In this document: one piece after another, positions 45,576 through 55,395 of the stretch
How positions within the stretch are numbered: position 1 is the first letter of the stretch
Layout of the letters: the number at the start of each line of letters is the position of its first letter
Assembly: GCA_034211175.1 (NCBI GenBank)
Contig: JAXHUH010000289.1
Location: 1-64,000 of the forward strand
Reading direction: 5' to 3'
From: JAXHUH01 sp034211175
GTDB lineage: Bacteria; Actinomycetota; Acidimicrobiia; Acidimicrobiales; CAIXPF01
Length of the DNA: 64,000 bases
Program-made: the position numbers and the translations under genes
Notes under the pieces: model-generated
Databases searched by the model: none
What the model saw: the letters and a program-made list of their open reading frames with translations, nothing else
Told to the model about the DNA's origin: nothing

Positions 45576-46975
45576 CCTGGAACCTGTGGTGGCGCTTCGG
45601 GCCGTGGGAGCGGCGCGGCCGGTTGATCGACGCCACCGTCGCCGCGGTCGGCGCGGATGTGGTGTGCCTCCAGGAGACGTGGCCCGATCAGGTCGAACGC
45701 CTCGCGGTCATCGTTGGATCAGCTGGCGGATCAGCTGGTGGATCGGACGGCCGATCGGCAGGTGGGTCCGGCGCGGGCGACAGCGCTCGCGCCGTTCCGG
45801 CGTCGTGGGTGTTCGAGGGGCGGGACCGCCGCGACGGCCACGTCGGCGAGCCCCCGTTCGGGGTCGCCGTGGTCAGCCGGTGGCCGATCGTGGCCCGCGC
45901 CGCGACGGAGCTGGTGATCCCGGGCGACGAGGACGTCGAGCGGGTCGCGCTGGCGGTGACCGTCGACGTGCCCGGCGGCCCGGTCGACGTGGTCACCACC
46001 CACCTCTCGCACCGCCCGGAGTGGACCGGGTTCCGGGTCCGCCAGCTCGAGCAGGCGTGGCACCTGGCGTCGAGCGCCCGCGTCGGCGACCTCCCGCCGC
46101 TGCTGGCCGGCGACCTCAACGGCCGCCCCGCCGGCGCGGAGCTGGCCGCGGCCCGTGCCCTGGGCCTCCACGACGTGTGGGCCGCCGCTCCGACCGAGGG
46201 CACCGGCCTCACGATGGTCACCGCCAACCCGTACCTCCACGGCGGGTTCGTCGACCTGGGCGACGCCGGCATCCGGCTCGACCACGTGCTGATGGGCGAG
46301 CCGGCCCCGGGGGATCGGCGCTGGTCGGTGCGCAACGCGGAGGTCGCGTCGAGTGCGGCGGACCGCGGCGTGTGGCCGTCCGACCATCTCGGCGTGCTCG
46401 CCGACCTCGACGCCCCCGGCCTGCTCGCCGAGCGGGTGGTGCGCTCGGCGGACCGCACCCAGGTCGCGGTGTCCGACGTCGGCACCGGGCCGCCGGTGGT
46501 CCTGCTCCACGGCCTCGCCGGGTCCGGGGACGACTGGTGGTGGGCCGGCGCGGTCGACCGGCTGCTCGCCGCCGGGCGCCGGGTCCTGGTGGTCGACCTG
46601 CGGGGCCACGGGCGTTCGACCCGCCCCACCGACCCGGCCGCCTATGCCGTGGAGCGCCTGGTCGCCGACGTGGCCGCGGTCGCCGGACTGGTCGACGACC
46701 ACGCGCCGATCGATCTGGTCGGCTGGGGCCTCGGTGCGATCGTCGCCGACGCCGCCGCGGCCGCGGACGGTCGCTACCGGTCCCGTTCCACGGTCGGCGA
46801 CGCCACGGGTGGTGGAACGGCCGGCGTCGTCGCCGTGGCCCGCCGGGTCAGCTTCCGCCCCGAGCCGTGGTTGGCCGCGGCGGCGCGGTGGGAGGCCGAC
46901 GGCGCGGCACTCGCCGTCGAGCCGAGCGCCGGCGAGCTCCTGGCGGCCGCCGAGCGCGCCCTCACGAACGGCTGA
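45563..46975 (+). CDS. Fusion of an endonuclease/exonuclease/phosphatase domain and a truncated alpha/beta-hydrolase domain
   Basis: TTG 45563 is the best start and gives 470 residues. Residues 1-285 form an EEP nuclease/phosphatase fold with its metal and catalytic set intact: N7 in TWNLWW, E38 in LQE, H147 in TTH, D184 and N186 in GDLNG, and the final D274-H275 in SDH. A Gly/Ser repeat loop (53-70) looks inserted. Residues 300-470 resemble an alpha/beta hydrolase (VVLLHGLAGSGDDWWW, then VVDLRGHGRS), but the nucleophile elbow reads GWGLG (387-391) with Gly in place of Ser. The C-terminal part with the His is missing. The second domain is probably non-catalytic. Confidence 0.8.
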   Translation: MRLLTWNLWWRFGPWERRGRLIDATVAAVGADVVCLQETWPDQVERLAVIVGSAGGSAGGSDGRSAGGSGAGDSARAVPASWVFEGRDRRDGHVGEPPFGVAVVSRWPIVARAATELVIPGDEDVERVALAVTVDVPGGPVDVVTTHLSHRPEWTGFRVRQLEQAWHLASSARVGDLPPLLAGDLNGRPAGAELAAARALGLHDVWAAAPTEGTGLTMVTANPYLHGGFVDLGDAGIRLDHVLMGEPAPGDRRWSVRNAEVASSAADRGVWPSDHLGVLADLDAPGLLAERVVRSADRTQVAVSDVGTGPPVVLLHGLAGSGDDWWWAGAVDRLLAAGRRVLVVDLRGHGRSTRPTDPAAYAVERLVADVAAVAGLVDDHAPIDLVGWGLGAIVADAAAAADGRYRSRSTVGDATGGGTAGVVAVARRVSFRPEPWLAAAARWEADGAALAVEPSAGELLAAAERALTNG

Positions 46976-47048
46976 CACCCGCGGCCGTTCGTCGCACCGG
47001 AGGGCCCGGCCGCCCGAGCCCCTTCGCCGGTTCGGTCGCGGCCGGCCG

Positions 47049-47054
47049 TACCAT
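47049..47054 (+). promoter_or_regulatory. Leaderless -10 (TACCAT) of the TetR gene
   Basis: TACCAT is seven bases before GTG 47062. Its last two bases are the first two of an upstream ATG (47053), which makes GTG the more likely start. Confidence 0.55.
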
Positions 47055-47061
47055 GCCGCCC

Positions 47062-47733
47062 GTGAGTGCCCGAGCCGGCAACGGCCACGACGATCGGCCC
47101 CGGCGGCTGACGACCCAGGGCGAGGACCGCCGCGCCGCCATCGTCGACAACGCCGAGCGACTGTTCGCCGAGCACGGCTACGACCGCACCCGGATGACCG
47201 ACATCGCCACGGCGGCCGGGGTCACCAAGGGCCTGCTGTACTGGTACTTCGAGAACAAGCAGGAGCTGATCGCCGAGATCCTGGCGTCGACGCGTCGTCG
47301 CCTCCGGGTCCATCAGCAGCAGGCGGTCGGTGACCTCGACGACCCGTTGGCCCGGCTCTACGTCGGCACTGCGGCGTCGGTCCGGTTCGTGCTCGACAAC
47401 TACCGCCTGTACCTGGTCGCCGGCGACGGCCCCGATCGCACGTTGAACGCGATCCTCGGTGAGTCGTCGCAGGTCCACGCGTCGGACACGGCCCGGACGA
47501 TCGCCGATGGCCAGGAGCGCGGCGTGGTGCCGGCGTTCGCCTCGCCCCGGGCGCTGGCGTTCGCCAACGCCGGTGTGGTGAACAGCCTGTGCGCCGCCGC
47601 GTTCTACGGCGGTCTGCGCGAGCCGCCGGAGGAGGTGGCTCGCACCGCGGCGGGCTACGTGCTCCGTGCGCTGGCCGCCGACCCGGCCGCGGTCGCCGAG
47701 GTCGAGTCGGCGCACGCCCACCGCCTCGCCTGA
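47062..47733 (+). CDS. TetR family transcriptional repressor
   Basis: The 223-residue protein has a TetR helix-turn-helix at about 15-65 (AIVDNAERLFAEHGYDRTRM, then IATAAGVTKGLLYWYFENKQ) and a helical ligand domain. GTG 47062 is preferred because TACCAT lies seven bases upstream; ATG 47053 would add three residues. It precedes a Baeyer-Villiger monooxygenase in the same direction. Two perfect dyads between them (47826-47867) are the obvious candidate operators, so it probably represses the oxygenase until a ketone or steroid-like inducer binds. Confidence 0.92.
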   Translation: MSARAGNGHDDRPRRLTTQGEDRRAAIVDNAERLFAEHGYDRTRMTDIATAAGVTKGLLYWYFENKQELIAEILASTRRRLRVHQQQAVGDLDDPLARLYVGTAASVRFVLDNYRLYLVAGDGPDRTLNAILGESSQVHASDTARTIADGQERGVVPAFASPRALAFANAGVVNSLCAAAFYGGLREPPEEVARTAAGYVLRALAADPAAVAEVESAHAHRLA

Positions 47734-47761
47734 CACCACCCCTCCCGCCCCCACCCCGATT

Positions 47762-47816
47762 CGGAACTGGCGTGGGTTCCTGCTCTGCGCGCCGTCGTTC
47801 TTCCACGCCAGTTCGG
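47762..47816. repeat. Palindromic element with CGGAACTGG ends
   Basis: Arms CGGAACTGGCGTGG (47762-47775) and CCACGCCAGTTCGG (47803-47816) pair over 14 positions with one mismatch around a 27-base centre. The CCAGTTCGG end is shared with the elements at 34990-35044 and 37158-37423. It lies 28 bases after the TetR stop and could also terminate that transcript. Confidence 0.65.
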
Positions 47817-47825
47817 CTCGCGGCC

Positions 47826-47867
47826 TTTGTTGACCGGAGGTCAACAAATCTTGACCCGAGGTCAAGA
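47826..47867. promoter_or_regulatory. Twin operator dyads between the TetR and BVMO genes
   Basis: Site 1 (47826-47848) is the perfect dyad TTTGTTGACC-gga-GGTCAACAAA. Site 2 (47849-47867) is TCTTGACC-cga-GGTCAAGA. Both share TTGACC-N3-GGTCAA, and their centres (47837 and 47858) are 21 bases apart, two helical turns, so two dimers could bind one face. TTGACC could also serve as a -35 box. The BVMO start is 75 bases downstream. Confidence 0.85.
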
Positions 47868-47942
47868 GGTGTGGTTGCGTTCGTTCCGTACCGGTCCGCA
47901 CGGCGTGCGCGCCGAGCCCGAACCACCCGAGGGGAACGCGAC

Positions 47943-49780
<1,838 letters not shown>

Positions 49781-49784
<4 letters not shown>

Positions 49785-50683
49785 GCGGGTCGACCGGTGG
49801 TGGTAGCGGCGGCGCCGGCGCCGGGATGACCGGTCGGCTCGCGGGCAAGGTCGCCGTGGTCACCGGCGGGGCGAGCGGGATGGGCCGTTCGTCGGTCGAG
49901 CGGTTCCTCGCCGAGGGTGCGAACGTCGTGGTCGCCGACCTCAACGACACGACGGGCAAGGACACGATCGCCGCCCTGGCCGACGCCGGCCACGGCGAGT
50001 CGGTGGTGTTCGCCCACGTCGACGTGTCGAGCGAGGCCGATGTGAAGGACGCGGTCGAGCTCGCAGTCGACACGTTCGGCGGCCTCGACGTCATGTTCAA
50101 CAACGCCGGGTTCGTCGGTGCGCTCGGCCCGATCACCGACATCGACCGCGGCGACTGGGACGAGACGATCGCCGTGCTCCTCACCGGTGTGTTCCTCGGC
50201 ACGAAGCACGCGGCCCGGGCGATGCAGGACCGGGGCGGTGGCTCGATCATCAACACGTCGTCGGTCGCCGGCATCGACGGTGGCCGCGGTCCGCAGGCCT
50301 ACACGGCGGCCAAGCACGCGGTGGTCGGTCTGACGAAGGCGACGGCGCTGGAGCTGGCCGAGCACCGGATCCGGGTGAACGCCGTCTGCCCCGGTGGCAT
50401 CAACACGCCGCTGCTCGACTTCGGTGACCCGTAGGCCGCCGGCAAGGTGATGGACAAGATCCAGCCGTGGCCCCGCCACGGCCGCGGTGACGACATCGCC
50501 GCCGCGGCGGCGTTCCTGGCGTCGGACGACAGCGAGTTCGTGACCGGCCAGGCGATCGTGGTCGACGGTGGCCTGACGGTCGGCCCGATGGAGAAGCGCC
50601 GCCGCCCCGAGCTCGACGGCCTCACCGGCATCACCCGGGGCAGCACCGGCCAACCGATGGACTTCCGCCGCATCGAGCGGTAG
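49781..50683 (+). pseudogene. SDR-family dehydrogenase interrupted by an in-frame TAG
   Basis: The gene starts at GTG 49781 (overlapping the BVMO stop) or ATG 49826. It encodes an SDR: VVTGGASGMG, NNAGFVGALGP, NTSSVAGIDG, the catalytic AYTAAKH and VNAVCPGGINTP. TAG at 50432-50434 then stops translation after FGDP. The same frame continues, without any shift, through the normal SDR C-terminus (DDIAAAAAFLASDDSEFVTG, then AIVVDGGLTVG) to TAG 50681. Only the end of the substrate loop and the last two helices/strand are cut off. Coding character on both sides is intact, so the stop is either a recent mutation, a sequencing error (one base from TAC or GAG) or a read-through site. Annotated as a likely pseudogene. 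Confidence 0.8.
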
Positions 50684-50742
50684 CGGTCGGCCGGACGGCA
50701 CGCCACGTCGGGACCTCGGGCCGAGCGAGAACAGCACTCCGG

Positions 50743-50773
50743 CACTACCTCGATCGAGGGCATTCGGGTAGTG
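50743..50773. promoter_or_regulatory. Dyad upstream of the secreted paralog pair
   Basis: CACTACC (50743-50749) and GGTAGTG (50767-50773) form a perfect 7-bp inverted repeat around a centre holding TCGATCGA. It lies in the 300-base gap before the gene at 50984 and could be an operator or a terminator for the SDR region. The rest of the gap holds the direct repeats at 50928-50959 and no gene I can support. Confidence 0.4.
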
Positions 50774-50927
50774 ATGCGCGCGAGCTGTCCGCCGGTCGAC
50801 CGAGTGTGCCGCGGCGTGGTCGACGACAGCCGGGTCCGGAACGGTTCCCGGACTTCGCACGTCTCGCTCCGGGAGCTCTGACGGTCGCCGCCGCGGGCGC
50901 GTGCACCGGGCGTCGGCACGAGTGCAG

Positions 50928-50959
50928 CCCACATCGGCGCCGATACCCACATCGGCGCC
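50928..50959. repeat. Direct repeat of CCCACATCGGCGCC (18-bp period)
   Basis: Two identical 14-base copies at 50928-50941 and 50946-50959 are separated by GATA. They lie 24 bases before the ATG of the first secreted paralog, so they would be in its promoter or leader. Confidence 0.55.
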
Positions 50960-50983
50960 ACCGCCGGAGCGAGAGGAGCGATC

Positions 50984-52237
50984 ATGCATCGTTCGCTGCG
51001 GGAGAGGACGATCGCTGCCGCCGGTTCGCTCGCGTTGGTCGCGGCGCTCGTGGTGGGTGCTGCGTCGGCCGGGGCCCAGCCGGCCCCGCTCATCGCCGAG
51101 ACCTTCGACGCCGATGCGGGTGGGATGATCGCCGGACCGGGTGGTTGGGAGGTCTCCGGGGGCCGCTACGGCACCCACGCACCCGTGCGCTCGGGCGCGG
51201 GCGCGATCGGCAACTCCAACCTCGCCGTCCACGAGACCGTCGTCTCGGGCGACATCGGCATCGACGTCCGCCTCCGCCCCGAGCAGACCCGTGGCCTGTG
51301 GGACGACGCGTCGGTGGTCCTCGGCTACCAGGACCCGGACAACTACCTCTACGTGAGCGTCAACGAGTCGAACGACGCGATGACGTCGGGCATCTTCGCG
51401 GTCGTCGATGGACGGGGCACCGAGCTCGCCGACATGGTGCGCCCGTTCTCCTCGGCCGAGTCGACCACGTTCCGGGTGAACCGCATCGGCGACGAGATCA
51501 CGCTGTGGGCCGACCGGCCCGACCTGCAGGGGACGGGGCCCGTGGCGTCCGCCACGACCGACCTGTTCCCGGTGGGGCGGGTCGGTGTCGGCTCCCGCAA
51601 CAACGCGGTCTTCGTCCACGACCTCGAGGTCACCGCCACACCGGTGTCGGCGCACCCTCCGTGGGACCCGTCGCTCAACTGGCGGTGGGACGCCGGCGCC
51701 CCGGTCCTGCCCGTGTCGGGCGGCTGGGAGCTCGGCGAGTTCTCCCACGCCCTCGTCGACCCGGTCACCGCCGGCGCCGGGACGATCGGCAACTCGAACA
51801 TCGCCCTCAACCTGTTCTCGGGCGAGGGGCCCGACCGGGCCGGGGCCGACTCGCAGCTCTACGGCCTGCTGTGGGCCGACGCCTCGTCGTCGGCGTGGGA
51901 CGACGTGTCGCTGGTCTTCGGCTACCAGGACCCCGAGAACTACCTGTTCGTGTCGCTCAACGAGTCCAACGACCCGTGGACCTCGGGGGTCTTCGCCGTC
52001 GTCGACGGCCGCGGGTTCGAGCTCGCCGACATCACCCGGACGGTGCGCGGCGGGAGCTCCCACGAGGTGCGGGTCGATCGGTGGGACGACGCGATCTGGG
52101 TGTACCTCGACGGTGCGCTGGTCGCGACCGCCGAGACCGACCTGTTCCTGGGCGGCATGACCGGGTTCGGGAGCCGCAACAACGCCATCGGCGTCGACGC
52201 GTTCTGGGCCGAGAGCTTCGAGCCCGGCCAGCGCTGA
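50984..52237 (+). CDS. Secreted twin-domain beta-sandwich protein (paralog A)
   Basis: The 417-residue protein has a Sec signal peptide (1-32, charged start, hydrophobic core ALVAALVVGAAS, cleavage near AGAQ). Two homologous domains of about 180 residues follow (38-218 and 240-412). Each contains GAGAIGNSNLAV or GAGTIGNSNIAL, then WDDxSxVxGYQDPxNYLxVSxNESND (114-131 and 313-330), then SGxFAVVDGRGxELAD and a closing GxGSRNNA. This is a LamG/concanavalin-like beta-sandwich pattern as in carbohydrate-binding or lyase-associated modules. No catalytic residues are evident. The ATG follows GAGAGGAG. A paralog follows directly. Confidence 0.85.
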   Translation: MHRSLRERTIAAAGSLALVAALVVGAASAGAQPAPLIAETFDADAGGMIAGPGGWEVSGGRYGTHAPVRSGAGAIGNSNLAVHETVVSGDIGIDVRLRPEQTRGLWDDASVVLGYQDPDNYLYVSVNESNDAMTSGIFAVVDGRGTELADMVRPFSSAESTTFRVNRIGDEITLWADRPDLQGTGPVASATTDLFPVGRVGVGSRNNAVFVHDLEVTATPVSAHPPWDPSLNWRWDAGAPVLPVSGGWELGEFSHALVDPVTAGAGTIGNSNIALNLFSGEGPDRAGADSQLYGLLWADASSSAWDDVSLVFGYQDPENYLFVSLNESNDPWTSGVFAVVDGRGFELADITRTVRGGSSHEVRVDRWDDAIWVYLDGALVATAETDLFLGGMTGFGSRNNAIGVDAFWAESFEPGQR

Positions 52238-52354
52238 CACTGCGGCGCCGCAACGGACGCCGTGCCGGCGACCGGCGCGATCAGCGACGGTCCCGGCCGG
52301 CGCCCCCGACCGAAACGCCGTGCGGCCGTCGGCCGCCTCGGAAGGGAGGACCTC

Positions 52355-53611
52355 GTGACTCGATCCATCAGGCACCGCACCGTGGGCGCCCTCTCGGCGG
52401 TCACGGTCGGCGCGGCACTCGTCGTCGCCTCGCCGGCCGGTGCGCAGCCCCCGTGGGCCGAGCCGGCCTGGCTCATCGACGAGCACTTCAGCACCGACGC
52501 CGGCGTCATGGAGCTCGGCCCGGGCGGCTGGGAGGTCTCGGGCGGGCGTCTCGGCACCCACCATCCGGTGCGCTCCGGCGCCGGCGCCATCGGCAACTCG
52601 AACCTCGCCGTCCACGAGACGGTCGTCTCCGGCGACTTGACCGTCCAGGCCCGGGTGGAGGCGGAGGAGACCCGGGGCGCGTGGGACGACGTCTCCGTGG
52701 TCCTCGGCTGGCAGGACCCGGACAACTATCTGTACGTCAGCTTCAACGAGTCGAATGATCCGTTCACGTCGGGCATCTTCGCGGTGGTCGACGGCGTCGG
52801 CACCGAGCTCGCCGACATCGACCGGTCGTACTCGGGCGGCACCTCCTACTCCGTCAACGTCACCCGCGAGGGCGACGAGATCTCGGTGTACGTGGACGTC
52901 GACTGGTACTCCGCCGCCGGGCCCGGCCCGATCGCGACGGCGACGACCGACCTGTTCCCGACCGGCAAGGTCGGCGTCGGGTCGCGGAACAACGCCGTCT
53001 TCATGGACCTCCTGCGCGTCACCGACACGCCGATCCAGGAGCCGCCCTGGTTCAACCCCGAGCAGGGTTGGGAGTGGGGCATCGGGTTCGTCCCGGTGTC
53101 AGGAGGCTGGCACCTCGACGACGGTTGGGTCCTCTCGTCGCCGATCACGAGCGGCGCCGGCGCGATCGGCAACTCGAACCTCGCGGTGACCGAGTACGGG
53201 ACGATGTTCCCCGACCTCCCGTCCGAGGACTTCCAGTTCTTCGCCCGGGCTGTGCGGCCGCCGGCGACGGCGTCCGCGTGGGACGACGTGTCGCTGATCT
53301 TCGGGTACCAGGACCCCGGCAACTACCTGTTCGTCTCGTTCAACGAATCGAACGATCCGTTCACGTCGGGCATCTTCGCCGTGGTCGACGGCGTGGGCAC
53401 CGAGCTCACCGACATCACCGTCCCCGTCCGCGGCGGCGGGGTCTACGACGTGCGCATCGACCGGTGGGGTGAGGACGTCTGGGTGTACCTGAACGGCCAA
53501 CTGATCGCGACCGCCGAGACCGAGCTGTTCCCCCGCGGCAAGTGGGGCTACGGCACCCGCAACGGCCCGGCCCGCTTCGGCCCGGTCTACGTGGAGGTCT
53601 GGCCGGCGTAG
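52355..53611 (+). CDS. Secreted twin-domain beta-sandwich protein (paralog B)
   Basis: The 418-residue protein from GTG 52355 (GGGAGGA site upstream) has a signal peptide (1-30, ending AGAQ) and the same two-domain layout as the preceding gene: domains at about 43-225 and 244-416 with GWQDPDNYLYVSFNESND and GYQDPGNYLFVSFNESND. Paralogs A and B plus their internal repeats give four copies of one domain. Parts of the two domains of B are nearly identical in DNA, pointing to recent duplication or gene conversion. The 3' end overlaps the convergent ABC gene by 25 bases. The function, possibly surface glycan binding, is inferred. Confidence 0.85.
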   Translation: MTRSIRHRTVGALSAVTVGAALVVASPAGAQPPWAEPAWLIDEHFSTDAGVMELGPGGWEVSGGRLGTHHPVRSGAGAIGNSNLAVHETVVSGDLTVQARVEAEETRGAWDDVSVVLGWQDPDNYLYVSFNESNDPFTSGIFAVVDGVGTELADIDRSYSGGTSYSVNVTREGDEISVYVDVDWYSAAGPGPIATATTDLFPTGKVGVGSRNNAVFMDLLRVTDTPIQEPPWFNPEQGWEWGIGFVPVSGGWHLDDGWVLSSPITSGAGAIGNSNLAVTEYGTMFPDLPSEDFQFFARAVRPPATASAWDDVSLIFGYQDPGNYLFVSFNESNDPFTSGIFAVVDGVGTELTDITVPVRGGGVYDVRIDRWGEDVWVYLNGQLIATAETELFPRGKWGYGTRNGPARFGPVYVEVWPA

Positions 53612-54558
53612 AGGCGGGTGATGACGTCGGTGATGTCGGGTTCCTGGATCGACAGGTCGGCGACGTCGTAGGCCGCCGCCACCGCGGCGACGACCGGGGC
53701 GGCGCTGGCGTCGGCCGGGAACCTGAGCCACTGGCGTGGCCCCTCGATGCGCACGGTCTCCGCGCCCGGGACCTCGACCGGCGGTGCCTCGTCGACGAGG
53801 TCGACGACCACGGTCCGGCTCGAGCCGCCCCGGGCGTGGAGACCGGCCAGCGTGCCGTCGTAGATCAGGGTCCCGTGGTCGATCACGATGACCCGGTCGC
53901 ACAGCGCCTCGATGTCGCCGAGGTCGTGGGTGGTGAGCAGCAGGGTGACCTGACGGGTCGCGTTGAGCGCCCGCAGGAACTCCCGCAGGCGGCCCTTCGA
54001 GACGACGTCGAGGCCGATCGTCGGCTCGTCGAGGTAGAGGATCTCGGGGTCGTGGAGGAGCGCGGCGGCGATGTCGCCCCGCATCCGCTGGCCGAGGCTG
54101 AGCTGGCGCACCGGGGTGTCGAGCAGGTCGTCGAGGTCGAGCAGCTCGCAGAACTCGGCCAGGTTGGCCCGGTGGCGGTCGGGGTCGGTCCGGTAGATCT
54201 TCTGGAGCAGCGCGAACGAGTCGCGCAGCGGCAGGTCCCACCACAACGAGGTGCGCTGCCCGAACACGACACCGATGCGGCGGGCGAGGCGGGTCCGCTC
54301 GCGGCTCGGCTCGAGCCCGGCGACCCGCAGGTGGCCTGATGTCGGGACGAGGATGCCGGTGAGCATCTTGATCGTCGTCGACTTCCCGGCACCGTTCGGC
54401 CCGATGTAGCCGACCATCTCGCCCTGCCCGATGGTGAAGTCGACGTCGCGCACCGCGGTCACGACCCGGCGGCCACCGCCCCGCAGTCGTCCCCGGCCGA
54501 CGGTGAACGTGCGGGACAGGTGCTCGACCTCGATCAGGCTCCGGGCAGCATCGCTCAT
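53587..54558 (-). CDS. ABC-2 type transporter ATP-binding protein
   Basis: The 323-residue ATPase has Walker A GYIGPNGAGKSTTIKMLTGI, the signature LSLGQRMRGDIAAALLHDPE, Walker B ILYLDEPTIGLDVVSKGRLR and the H-loop LLLTTHDLGDIEALCDR. A C-terminal domain of about 85 residues follows. It belongs to the group working with DUF990/ABC-2 permeases, described as viologen or lipid exporters in some actinobacteria. It is the last of a three-gene minus-strand unit with the permeases at 54577-55395 and 55388-56224. The substrate is unknown. Confidence 0.93.
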   Translation of the reverse strand: MSDAARSLIEVEHLSRTFTVGRGRLRGGGRRVVTAVRDVDFTIGQGEMVGYIGPNGAGKSTTIKMLTGILVPTSGHLRVAGLEPSRERTRLARRIGVVFGQRTSLWWDLPLRDSFALLQKIYRTDPDRHRANLAEFCELLDLDDLLDTPVRQLSLGQRMRGDIAAALLHDPEILYLDEPTIGLDVVSKGRLREFLRALNATRQVTLLLTTHDLGDIEALCDRVIVIDHGTLIYDGTLAGLHARGGSSRTVVVDLVDEAPPVEVPGAETVRIEGPRQWLRFPADASAAPVVAAVAAAYDVADLSIQEPDITDVITRLYAGQTST

Positions 54559-54576
54559 CTCGGGTCCCCCATCGTC

Positions 54577-55395
54577 TCAGCTCCCCGTCGAGCGGTAGTG
54601 GCGGACCCCGGTCCGCCAAGTGAGCGCGCAGACGCCCACGCACGCCGCCGCGGCGACCGGTGCGGCGTGCTGGAGCCACGCCGGCATGGCGAACGGGTCG
54701 TCGCGGCCGAGCACCGAGAGCGCCGGGTACCAGTTCACGAAGGCGATGGGCAGCACGAACGTGAGCGCCTGGACCACGGCGCGGGGGTAGACCGAGAGCG
54801 GGTACTGGGTCAGCGCGTTGCCCCCGTAGGTGAAGGCGTTGGCGACCTCGGCGGAGTCGGCGGTCCAGAACTGGATGCACGCCAGCCCGACGAACAGGCA
54901 GAAGAAGATGACCGAGCCGCTGGCCGCCATGACGACGGTGGTCAGCACGCGAGCGGGCGTCCAGTCGACGAACCAGCACGCCCAGGCGAAGATGGCGCCT
55001 GACTGGACGATCCGGGCGAGACGACGGAGCGCGAACTCGTGGGCGCACACCTGCACGAGCAGCGGCACCGGCTTCGTCATCATCGTGTCGAGCCGGCCGA
55101 GGCGGATGAGCTGGCCGAGCCGCTCGACGTTGCCGACCACGATGTCGGCGATGGCGATCCCGAGCCCGGTCGCGCCGTAGAGGAAGGCGATCTCCCGCAA
55201 GGAGAAGCCACCGAGCTGGTCGACGTTGGTGAAGATGAACGCGATCGCCACGAAGTCGAGCCCGGTCGTGAGGAAGCTGCTCACCGCCATCACCCAGAAC
55301 GACACCGGGTAGGCGAGCGACGCCCGGACCCACAGCGCCGCGATGCGCCAGTAAGCGGTCACCGCCGAGGCGCCGTCGGCGACGAGGTCAGCCAC
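54577..55395 (-). CDS. ABC-2 type permease (DUF990-like), subunit 1
   Basis: The 272-residue protein has six membrane helices. It begins at GTG 55395, which overlaps the stop of the upstream permease by eight bases. A characteristic early segment is WRIAALWVRASLAYPVSFWV, followed by REIAFLYGATGLGIAIADIV and LIRLGRLDTMMTKPVPLLVQ, which match the DUF990 half-permease family. With the second permease and the ATPase it should form one exporter. Confidence 0.88.
   Translation of the reverse strand: MADLVADGASAVTAYWRIAALWVRASLAYPVSFWVMAVSSFLTTGLDFVAIAFIFTNVDQLGGFSLREIAFLYGATGLGIAIADIVVGNVERLGQLIRLGRLDTMMTKPVPLLVQVCAHEFALRRLARIVQSGAIFAWACWFVDWTPARVLTTVVMAASGSVIFFCLFVGLACIQFWTADSAEVANAFTYGGNALTQYPLSVYPRAVVQALTFVLPIAFVNWYPALSVLGRDDPFAMPAWLQHAAPVAAAACVGVCALTWRTGVRHYRSTGS

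Noticed and set aside
50447..50683. Independent small gene starting inside the interrupted SDR
   Set aside because: It is in the same frame as the SDR and encodes exactly the missing SDR C-terminus, so it is the tail of that gene and not a separate protein.
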